NCBI GenBank assembly: GCA_964348615.1
Contig: CAYGDE010000007.1
Location: forward strand, 1 to 24,735
Direction: 5' to 3'
Length of the DNA: 24,735 nucleotides
Source of the DNA: DATIHT01 sp964348615
GTDB lineage: Bacteria; Patescibacteriota; Microgenomatia; Curtissbacterales; GWA2-41-24
Part shown: positions 14,816 to 22,200 of the stretch, one piece after another
Layout: every line of letters starts with the position of its first letter
Numbering within the stretch: position 1 is the first letter of the stretch
Notes under the pieces: generated by a model
The model's input: only the letters and a program-made list of their open reading frames with translations
Database searches by the model: none
What the model was told of the DNA's origin: nothing
Position numbers and translations under genes: made by a program

Positions 14816-14959
14816 TTACTTTGCAACCGTTAGCTTTTTTCTGCCTTTTGCTCTTCGTCTTTTAAGAACAGCACGACCATCGGTGGTTCGCATACGCAAC
14901 CGGAATCCGTGTGTTTTTGCTCTTTTCCTTTTTTTGGGTTGATATGTGCGTTTTGGCAT
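14816..14959 (-). CDS. rpmH: Ribosomal protein bL34
   Basis: 47-residue, very basic large-subunit protein. I translated it by hand from the minus strand, because it is easily missed by length filters. It starts MPKRTYQPKKRKRAKTHGFR, ends in RRRAKGRKKLTVAK, and has MRTTDGRAVLKRRR in the middle, all diagnostic of bL34. It is the first gene of the long minus-strand run and is divergent from dnaA, the standard arrangement around bacterial origins. Its stop TAA (14816-14818) is followed immediately by the rnpA ATG. The 5' untranslated region contains the perfect 30-bp repeat at 14961-14990. Confidence 0.97.
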   Translation of the reverse strand: MPKRTYQPKKRKRAKTHGFRLRMRTTDGRAVLKRRRAKGRKKLTVAK

Positions 14960-14960
14960 A

Positions 14961-14990
14961 AATTAAGTTAATTGGTTAATTAAGTTAACT
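14961..14990. repeat. Perfect 30-bp dispersed repeat, copy 2
   Basis: Identical to 10451-10480 and built from AATTAAGTT-like units. It lies one base upstream of the rpmH start codon and so forms most of the rpmH leader in the transcript. Confidence 0.9.
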
Positions 14991-14998
14991 AAGTGATA

Positions 14999-15027
14999 AG
15001 GATATAAGATTTGTGAATAGATATCAA
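14999..15027 (-). promoter_or_regulatory. rpmH: Putative rpmH operon promoter
   Basis: On the minus strand TTGATA (15027-15022) is followed after 17 bases by TATCCT (15004-14999); TATATC at 15006-15001 is an alternative with 15 bases. A DnaA-box-like sequence (15012-15020) lies in the spacer. The match is moderate. Confidence 0.35.
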
Positions 15028-15074
15028 GTATTTGGTGATATATTTAGATAGTTTTCCACACAATAAGTGCCCCG

Positions 15075-15103
15075 TTGACAATTGTTGATAACTTTTGCAT
15101 TAT
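15075..15103 (+). promoter_or_regulatory. dnaA: Putative dnaA promoter with DnaA box in the spacer
   Basis: A perfect -35 TTGACA (15075-15080) and a 17-base spacer lead to CATTAT (15098-15103) with TG one base upstream of the -10. The spacer contains TGTTGATAA at 15083-15091, one mismatch from a DnaA box. DnaA bound there should block RNA polymerase, which fits the well-known autorepression of dnaA. The leader to the ATG is about 90 bases. Confidence 0.6.
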
Positions 15104-15124
15104 AGATTTCGCCCTAAAAAACTT

Positions 15125-15145
15125 AGATCTTTTCAGCCAAGATCT
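15125..15145 (+). other. Short hairpin in the dnaA leader
   Basis: AGATCTT (15125-15131) and AAGATCT (15139-15145) form a perfect 7-bp stem with a 7-base loop, followed by TTTTCC. It could be a weak attenuator or a leader structure. The stem is AT-rich, so I do not call it a terminator. Confidence 0.4.
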
Positions 15146-15199
15146 TTTTCCGTTTTGTACGGAAGCCTGCTTTGGGTAACTTTCAAAAATTTATAAATT

Positions 15200-16546
15200 A
15201 TGAGTGATCAGTCAATATGGTCCGGTATTTTGGCCGGCGTAAAATCTCAAGTTTCGTCTTCTGTTTATAAAACCTGGTTTTCCGGGTCCTTTCTTTTGGA
15301 AATAAAAAAAGAAGCCCAGAAAAATGTTTTCGTAGTTGCATGCAAAAATAATTTTTTGAAACAGCAGTTGGAAACAAAATATATGACCTTAGTTTTGGAT
15401 GAGGCAAAAACCCAGGGCTTTTCTGACTGTGAGGTTTTGTATGTGGTCTCTCACAAGGAAAAGGTAGGCGCTCCAAAGTTGGAGCCATTATTTTCTGGAG
15501 TGGCTCCAACTTATGTTAATTACTTGCGAAAATCAGACTCTTTAAACCTAAATCATACTTTTGATAATTTTGTGGTGGGACCTTCAAATAATCTTGCCCA
15601 TATGGCATTTTCTCAAGCAGCTTCCAATTTGGGTTCCTTATACAACCCAGTGTTTGTTTACGGCCCGTCGGGTGTTGGAAAAACTCATCTTCTGCAGGCT
15701 TTTGGCAACTATGTACTATCTAATGTATTGGATGCAAAAGTTCTTTATGCTTCTTCGGAAAAATTTACCAACGATTATATTGAATCTTTAAACAATAGGA
15801 CACAGCAAATGTTTAGACAGAAATACCGCAGCGTTGATGTTTTAATTGTCGATGATGTGCAGTTTTTTGCAGGCAAGGAAAGTACGCAAGATGAGTTTTT
15901 CCACACCTTCGAAGAACTGGCTCTTTCCGGAAGACAGCTTGTGATTGCTTCTGACAAACATCCAAAGGATTTGGTTCGAATAAACGACCGCCTAACGAGT
16001 AGATTTATGGGTGGGATGACGGTTGATATTGCCAAAGCAGACCTGGAGCTAAGAGCCGCGATTTTGCAGGCAAAGTGCAAAGAGAAAAACGTTTTTCTTC
16101 CCGAAGAAATTGTTGATTATATTGCAAAAGTTTGTGATAGGGGTGCTCGTGAGATTGAGGGGGTTTTAGTGCAGGTTCTTTCGTTGGTTAAATTGTCTGG
16201 GGGCAAAATTGGGCTTGATGAAATTAAAGCAGTTGTTGAGCGTAATTTTAAAAAAGACACAAAATCAACAAGTGCAGGTTCTGTAATTGAGGCAGTTTGT
16301 CGGCACTTCAAAATATCCAGACAAGATTTGTGCGGGCCGAGCAGAAAAGCTTCACTTGTTTATCCGAGACAAATTTTAATGTTTCTTTTGCGGACCGATT
16401 TAGGCTTGTCTTTTGATGGTGTGGGGGAACTTTTGGGCGGACGTGACCATTCAACAGTTTTATATGGAGTTGAAAAAATACAAAACCTTATAAGTTCAAA
16501 TCTGGCAACCGGCGATGAACTTTCCAGAATCCGCTCTAAATTCTAA
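15200..16546 (+). CDS. dnaA: Chromosomal replication initiator DnaA
   Basis: 448-residue AAA+ initiator that binds DnaA boxes and melts the origin. Domain I spans about residues 1-85 (starts with IWSGILAGVKSQVSSSVYKTW). A short linker follows, then the AAA+ core with Walker A GPSGVGKT at 155-162 and Walker B LIVDD at 215-219. RINDRLTSRFMGGMTVDI contains the conserved R-L-x-S-R-F segment. Domain IV binds DNA and carries the signature GRDHSTVLYG from residue 414. Length is normal for the family. No Shine-Dalgarno precedes the ATG (AATTTATAAATT). The gene is divergent from rpmH and followed by dnaN, with DnaA-box-like sites on both sides. Confidence 0.98.
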   Translation: MSDQSIWSGILAGVKSQVSSSVYKTWFSGSFLLEIKKEAQKNVFVVACKNNFLKQQLETKYMTLVLDEAKTQGFSDCEVLYVVSHKEKVGAPKLEPLFSGVAPTYVNYLRKSDSLNLNHTFDNFVVGPSNNLAHMAFSQAASNLGSLYNPVFVYGPSGVGKTHLLQAFGNYVLSNVLDAKVLYASSEKFTNDYIESLNNRTQQMFRQKYRSVDVLIVDDVQFFAGKESTQDEFFHTFEELALSGRQLVIASDKHPKDLVRINDRLTSRFMGGMTVDIAKADLELRAAILQAKCKEKNVFLPEEIVDYIAKVCDRGAREIEGVLVQVLSLVKLSGGKIGLDEIKAVVERNFKKDTKSTSAGSVIEAVCRHFKISRQDLCGPSRKASLVYPRQILMFLLRTDLGLSFDGVGELLGGRDHSTVLYGVEKIQNLISSNLATGDELSRIRSKF

Positions 16547-16752
16547 ACTTTGCTTTTCCACCAACTTGCGGGTGTTTTTCCACAATTTTTGTTAAGTTAT
16601 CCACTTTTTTTTAAACATTAATTTAGGCTTTTTGGCTGAGTAGTTCTAAACTTATAAGCATCTTTATTACTACTGCTGTTTAAAAGAAGAAGATTCTTTG
16701 GAATTTTGTGTTGAAAATTTCTGTGGATAAGTTTAAGATAGGCCAGAATTCT
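16547..16752. other. dnaA-dnaN intergenic region with DnaA boxes, probable part of oriC
   Basis: 206 bases once the dnaN start is placed at 16753. Contains a perfect DnaA box TGTGGATAA at 16722-16730, near matches TTTTCCACA at 16576-16584 and TTATCCACT at 16597-16605, and a weaker TTTTCCACC at 16554-16562. A very AT-rich stretch at about 16605-16630 could be the unwinding element. Together with the rpmH-dnaA gap this would make a two-part origin as in Bacillus. Confidence 0.65.
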
Positions 16753-17892
16753 ATGAAGTTAAAAATCGGACAAGAAGAATTTTCAAAAGCGCTGCTTTTT
16801 GTTGGCAGGTCTTTGTTTACAAAGGTAAATTTGCCAATACTTTCGAATATTCTAATTTCCAGCTCCAAAAACCACTTGGAAATACTTTCAACTAACCTGG
16901 AAACTGCCACTAAGGTAGTTGCTTCTTGCGTTGGAGAGTCTGACGGGAAAGTTACTATTCCTGGTAAACCGCTTTTTGAGTTTGTGTCGCAATTGCCGGA
17001 AGGAGACATTATTTTGGAAAAGCTGGGAGAGGAAGTTTTAGTTTCCACAAAAAGGTATAGTGCGAGGTTTGCAACTATGCCGACTGACGATTTTCCCGCG
17101 ATTCCTAAAATTGAGGCCGGTAAATCGGTTTTTGTTTCTGCAGCTGATTTTTCAAAAGCTGTTTTGCGGGTGGCTTTTTGCGCAGCCCAAGACGAAGGAA
17201 GGCCGGTTTTGACCGGAGTTTTGTGTGATTTTTCGAAAGATGGTTTTTCGATGGTTGCTACAGACGGTTATAGATTGAGCTTTGTAAAAGTTGGCGCTTC
17301 GGGGAAGATGGATACCCCAATTAAAGTTGTTATGCCCTCAAAGAGCATTGTTGAGGCGGCCAAGATAATTGCAGATTATGGTGAGAAGATGAAAGATTCT
17401 AAGGTAGAATTGTTAATTGCAGATTCACAAAACCAAGTAAATTTTAAAATAGGTAATTGTGAATATACTTCTAGATTAATTGAGGGAACATTCCCTGCAT
17501 GGCAAAAATTAATTCCTGCTGAATTTACTTCAAAGGCGAAAATTTCCAAAGAAGAACTGACAAAAGTTGTAAAGGTTGCGTCTATTTTTGCAAGGGATGC
17601 TGGGAGCATTGTTAAATTTAAACTTGAGGCACAAGGTTCCAAGGGTGGATCTTTGTCGGTTTCTGCTGCAAATTCTCAAGTTGGGTCGAATGAAGCGAGT
17701 TGCGATATTGATTTATCGGGTAAAGGCGGGGAGATTGCTTTTAACTTTAGATACATTTTGGAAGTTTTGTCGACTATTGATTCTGAGGATGTGGAATTTG
17801 AGATGATTGAAAGTTTGAATCCGGGAAGATTAACAATTGGCGGGGAAGACAATTATTTCCACATAATTATGCCGGTGAGGTTGCAGAGTTAG
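16753..17892 (+). CDS. dnaN: DNA polymerase III beta subunit (sliding clamp)
   Basis: 379-residue ring-forming clamp that tethers DNA polymerase III to DNA. The family start pattern is MKLKIGQEEFSKALLFVGRS, then K-V-N-L-P-I-L-S-N-I-L-I. The three clamp domains follow in order; characteristic pieces are ATDGYRLSFVKV in the second domain and the terminal DNYFHIIMPVRL, matching the conserved C-terminal M-P-[MV]-R. I place the start at ATG 16753. An upstream in-frame GTG at 16708 would add 15 residues unlike the family and would put a perfect DnaA box inside the gene. It is followed after 39 bases by a DciA-like gene, not by recF. Confidence 0.96.
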   Translation: MKLKIGQEEFSKALLFVGRSLFTKVNLPILSNILISSSKNHLEILSTNLETATKVVASCVGESDGKVTIPGKPLFEFVSQLPEGDIILEKLGEEVLVSTKRYSARFATMPTDDFPAIPKIEAGKSVFVSAADFSKAVLRVAFCAAQDEGRPVLTGVLCDFSKDGFSMVATDGYRLSFVKVGASGKMDTPIKVVMPSKSIVEAAKIIADYGEKMKDSKVELLIADSQNQVNFKIGNCEYTSRLIEGTFPAWQKLIPAEFTSKAKISKEELTKVVKVASIFARDAGSIVKFKLEAQGSKGGSLSVSAANSQVGSNEASCDIDLSGKGGEIAFNFRYILEVLSTIDSEDVEFEMIESLNPGRLTIGGEDNYFHIIMPVRLQS

Positions 17893-17920
17893 TCAAAGTC
17901 AAAGTGAAAAGTGTAAAGTT
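17890..17920 (+). repeat. Short imperfect tandem repeat after dnaN
   Basis: Imperfect copies of an AAAGT-based unit (TCAAAGTCAAAGTGAAAAGT, then GTAAAGTT) begin at the dnaN stop codon and fill most of the 39-base junction to the next gene. It is another example of simple repeats starting at a stop codon in this window. Confidence 0.55.
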
Positions 17921-17931
17921 AAACGCCAATA

Positions 17932-18234
17932 ATGTTTAATTCTGTCGGAGCTCTTTTGAAAACTTTACCCCGAAGATCAAAGACCTCAAGCGCTATTGTG
18001 GCAATCCATGTAAGACGGGCTTTTGAGGATTCTTTGAAAAACGTTGGAGCCGATTTACCTGGTGAAATTATTGCAAGTATTCATGCCGCAGTTTTTAAAA
18101 ATGGCACACTTACCATTGTATGCCCGCAACTAGTTGCTGCAGAGCTTTCTATGCGCTCTGGGGGGCTCGTGGAAGACATTAATAAGACACTTGGTAAAAA
18201 GATTGTTCGGAGTTTGAAGTTTAAGAATCATTAA
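17932..18234 (+). CDS. DciA-like (DUF721) protein, probable helicase-loading partner
   Basis: 100-residue protein that fits the small DUF721/DciA domain: an N-terminal helix (VGALLKTLPRR), a helical centre, then the strand-strand-helix core KNGTLTIVCPQLVAAELSM, and the ending LVEDINKTLGKKIVRSLKF. This matches the family pattern of G-x-L-x-V, a helix with x-x-EL, and L-N-x-x-L-G-x-x-x-V-x-x-I-x-F. DciA proteins are the ancestral bacterial partners that help DnaB load at the origin in species without DnaC/DnaI. Position right after dnaA-dnaN supports a replication role. The usual W near the N-terminal helix is replaced, and similarity is modest. Its stop overlaps that of the convergent gene on a TTAA palindrome. 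Confidence 0.7.
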   Translation: MFNSVGALLKTLPRRSKTSSAIVAIHVRRAFEDSLKNVGADLPGEIIASIHAAVFKNGTLTIVCPQLVAAELSMRSGGLVEDINKTLGKKIVRSLKFKNH

Positions 18235-19220
18235 GGTTTGAAGAATTGCTTTCGAATCGCTGTCGCTATGTAAGTTAGCTTGGTTAATGTTTGCTCGTTG
18301 GTACTTTCTCCTTCAAAAACCCATACTGGCTGAATGTTTCCCCTCGACTCTGAAGGCAGATAATAAGCTAAGTAGATTTTTTTTATTAAAATTGGCTCTT
18401 TTTGTACAAAATCATTATCTGGTCCAGAAAGATTAATCAGAAATGATTGCCCGGTTACCAATTCACTTTTGGCTTCGTCTGCATCTAGTATCGGGTAGGA
18501 TTCTTGTCCTTCTGTTGCACCTGCGAAGTTGCGAAGAAAGAGTTGAAGTACGTTGCCTTTGAAATCTAAAAGAATTGTATTTTGGTAGCCACTTGTTAAT
18601 AGGGGGTAAGTGGCAATTTTAGGCGAGAAATAAAATTTAACGTAGCTTGCGTTTGTAGGGTCGTCGCTTTCTATTAGATCGTGGGCTGTTGCTTTAACAT
18701 ACGAAATTCTTGCGGTAGAAAAGTCGGAGCTTGAGCCTAAGTCGATTAGAAACTGGGATGCTCTTATTTCTAATTCCTGGGTGTTTAACTGTTGGAGGTT
18801 CGTAGGTTCAGCGCTTTGGGCAAGCGTTAAAGAGTCTTTATAGACGGAAAGCGATGCGCCATTTTTCGTGTAAGTTAACCCTTCTCCAAGGTCGATATCT
18901 GTTATGCGCTCTGGGGGGTTTTCAAAATTAAGTTTAATTGCATATTCTTGTGCCTTTGGTATCAAGCTTTCTGAGGGGTTTTGGTTGTAAGTTGGCATTG
19001 AATCAACTTTGGTTGTTGGGATTGTAACGTTTGTTAGATCGAAGCTATTTTTTACCTGAGCAACTGCTTTAATTATTGGTTTTTCTATTTGCGGCGGCGG
19101 TGTTTTTTTGGGAGAGAAACGTAGCACTATTAAGACAACTAGCAGGAATACTGCGAACAAAAACGGTGACAGTTTTAAGGCTTTTTTGGATAGTTCTGCG
19201 GCTGAGGTGAGACTTGTCAT
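18231..19220 (-). CDS. Membrane-anchored extracytoplasmic protein, unknown function
   Basis: 329-residue protein not assigned to a family. An N-terminal signal-anchor lies at about residues 17-35 (LSPFLFAVFLLVVLIVLRF), preceded by Lys. Then comes a Pro/Lys-rich linker (SPKKTPPPQIEKPIIK) and a large, probably secreted alpha/beta region to the end. The pattern of short repeats of beta strands with helices (ELEIRASQFLIDLG, later KKIYLAYYLPSESRGNIQPV) loosely recalls YycH/YycI/PepSY-like regulators, but this is only a resemblance. It begins inside the last four bases of the Gly-zipper/M23 gene, so it is the last gene of the type IV secretion-like operon and probably works with that machine. Confidence 0.65.
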   Translation of the reverse strand: MTSLTSAAELSKKALKLSPFLFAVFLLVVLIVLRFSPKKTPPPQIEKPIIKAVAQVKNSFDLTNVTIPTTKVDSMPTYNQNPSESLIPKAQEYAIKLNFENPPERITDIDLGEGLTYTKNGASLSVYKDSLTLAQSAEPTNLQQLNTQELEIRASQFLIDLGSSSDFSTARISYVKATAHDLIESDDPTNASYVKFYFSPKIATYPLLTSGYQNTILLDFKGNVLQLFLRNFAGATEGQESYPILDADEAKSELVTGQSFLINLSGPDNDFVQKEPILIKKIYLAYYLPSESRGNIQPVWVFEGESTNEQTLTKLTYIATAIRKQFFKP

Positions 19221-22200
19221 AGTGAGTGATTTGCTTTGGTGTTACATAGAATTGCGGAACCTGAATCGCAATTGCGTGGAACAGTTGTTGGAACATTTGG
19301 AGCTTCGATTTTGAAACTTCTGTCGAAAGAATTATTAAACTGATAATGCAGGTGTGGTTGGCGAACACCTCCGCCTAGAGGTGCGCCTGTTTTGCCAATA
19401 ACTTGGCCTGCGTGGACTATTTCGCCGACACTAACGTCTCTTCGGGATAGGTGGGTAAAAAATATCAGTTGAAGGCCAGAACATAATAATGGTTGTACAA
19501 TTATCCTTTGATCGAGTGGATCTGATCTTGGGTTACTTTCCTGAACTATTCCCTCAACTGTTGATTTAACATCTTGAGGGTTGCCTCCATATGATGTTCC
19601 TTGACCGATGTCCAGCGCTTCGTAACCATCTGGCCCATGGGAGGTTGGTCCTTCTGGGCCTTGAGTGATATCTCCAAGTGTTGGCCATCCGCGAGGACAA
19701 TCTGCAGGCGGATTCCCAACAGCTACAGTGGTTGTTACTGAGTCAGTTTTTTCTGTATCGCCTTCCGGTGTTGCTTTTGCCGTTACGGTATTTGAAATGA
19801 TGGAATCGTTAAGACTGGAATCTATTGAGATTGTGAAGGGAAATGTGCAATTTTGATTCGCATTTAATTCGGTAGGGCATGTAATAGTGTGAGTGTTGCT
19901 GCCATTTTTATCCTGGGTTGTGTCAGTTAATGAAACATTTGTTAAGTTTTTATCTTTAGCTGTTAGAGTGATTGTAAAAGTGACATCGCGATTTGGCGGA
20001 GCATTATCTAGCGTTTGTGGGTTGGCAGTTTTGGTTAAGGTAAAAAACTCATTTTGTCCGGGTGTTAGGGATGGGTTTTCGTCTGCAGCAATGGTGGCGA
20101 ATGATGCTGCAGTTGTTATTATCCCGACAGTTGATAAGACGCCTACTGCTGCAACTGGCCCTGCTGTTAAGAAAAGAACTGTTGATCCTGGTATTGATAT
20201 GGCACTGATGCCGCCAACTAACAAATTAGCTGCGCCGGAAAGGACACCAAAAGCACCACTAATTGCTGTACCTACCGCGCCTATCGCTGTTGATGCTACT
20301 CCTGTTAGGAAGTGGGCCGCAGAACTAAGTAAACCGCCGATACCAAATCCTGAAGAGGCACTGCCTGCTACGCCTTTGACTAGTGACGTTGTGGGACTGA
20401 TTACATAGTTGCCAATCGCATAGCCAATTGCCCCACCAATTGCTGCACCAATATATGCCCCAACAATTGCGCCAGCAATGGTTCCAAGCGGGCCAAAGAC
20501 GCTTCCGAGCGTACCTCCAATAATTCCTCCTGCTACTCCGCCTACACCTGCACCTACCCCTGTTGTTACTGCCGTTGTTGATCCTGATCCAAACCCGTAG
20601 CCTATTAAGCCGCCGGCAATTCCACCTATTGAGCCGCCTGCAAAAAACCCGAGAGGTACAGTTATTGGCCAAAGGATAGGCGGTGCTAAAAATCCAAGTG
20701 CCGCTCCGGCTAGACCGCCTGCAATTGCCCCTGTAATAAATCCGGCCAGCGCGGCTTGGCCGAGTGTGTAGAAGTACATTAAAAGCCCGCCAAACCCTAG
20801 GGCCGCGATATTTCTTGCTTTTTTGAAAATATTAGTAACAGGATTTTGGGCTATGCCCATACCGGTTGCAAGGGAAGATGCGCTGAAGCCACCTTTCATT
20901 CTCGAAAAGATCGACCCTAATTTTGATCCGTTTGAGGGAAGGCCAGAAGATTGCATAATAGTTTCGGTGACAAACTCTTGGTTTGAGGTGAAAAACCTAG
21001 GCATGTAATTTTCGAAATAGTATTGAGATTGCCAAAATTGCTGTGAGGCTATTTCTGGACGCCCCTCATACATTTTGGAAAGAACCGATATGCTGCGTTT
21101 GTAATCTTTGGGTTTTTTGACTTTAAAAGCTTGTGCTTGGGTAGCAAAGTTATAGCTTTGCCTGGCTCGTTCCAGTTCCTTGGCCTCCTTATGAGTTAGG
21201 GCTCTTTTATTCTTAAAACTGTCGATTATTTTGGATGCTCCTTGGAGTTTTGTAGCAAGAGTTTCTTGGTCGTGCGCAAAACCAGCAAGAAGTAATTCCT
21301 TTGCTATTTGTGGATTTTGCAAAATTACTTTGGCTGCGAATGTTAATTTAGGTTGAACGGTTGGTTTTTGAGGATTTCTTAAGTTAAAGTAAGCTGCGAA
21401 TTTATCGGCAACTACTGAATATGGTATTTTTTGCGAGATAGATTTACCGGCTTGGGTTTTTTCTAGGTTTTCTTTTGCGGTTTTGGTTGCCTGGCTGTTT
21501 GCAAACTCTTTGCTTTCTTGTAACTCTTGGAGTGTGGGTATTTTGGCATCTGTGATTTTTAATTTTTCAAAAAATTCTGACTGGTAGGTTTTGAGATAAT
21601 TTTTTCCGAGGTCTGTTTTTAAAATTTCTCTTGATTGGGGGTCTAAAAGAGCCGATTGGTCTTCTGATGCTCTTTCAACGCTTGTAGAGATTAAATCTTG
21701 AACATTGGGATTTTCCGATTTGAGATTGGCAATTTGGGCGGCTGTTGTTAATACGGCAGCTTGTTCTAGGCTTTTTTGGTTTTTAGCTACAACATCCTGA
21801 ATTTGCGGGAGAACTTTTGTCAATATTTCTTCCTGGCTTTGCGATAGTTGGCCACTCAGCTCTGGGTGGGTTGATAATGTTTCGCTGATACTGTCGGCAA
21901 CAACAGCCTCAACGTCTTGGGGGGATTGAATTCTTGCGGCATCCTCGATTGTTTGACGGGCAGCTTCTTGAGAGACTTCACCAACGATTTTTAAAAATTG
22001 CTCTTCATTGGTGCTTTTGATGCCTAATGAGGGCAGTATTTGGCGGATTTTAGGATCAAGACCTTGGGAAAGCTGACTTTGAGCTTCTTGCTGGTGTATG
22101 CGAAGTATGGGCTCTATTGATTCCAGCTCTGCCAAAACGCCCATTGCAGACACTCGACCCCTTGAGTATCTCGGGACAGGTTGATTGGGGGTGATTTTGG

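Larger units (their letters stand above)
14960..15199. other. rpmH-dnaA divergent region, probable part of oriC
   Basis: 240 bases without a gene, AT-rich, holding three near-consensus DnaA boxes. Each has one mismatch to TTATNCACA or its complement: TGTGAATAG at 15012-15020, TTTTCCACA at 15052-15060 and TGTTGATAA at 15083-15091. It also holds the 30-bp repeat, divergent promoters and a short hairpin. Position between rpmH and dnaA is a common bacterial origin location. Confidence 0.6.

Noticed and set aside
14556..14942. 128-residue plus-strand open frame, hydrophobic
   Set aside because: It lies antisense to rnpA and rpmH, whose proteins are unmistakable. Its hydrophobic character comes from Lys/Arg codons read backwards.
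19893..20408. 171-residue plus-strand open frame, Pro/Val/Ala-rich
   Set aside because: Antisense to the DUF11 and hydrophobic regions of the 1014-residue protein. No start signal or family match.
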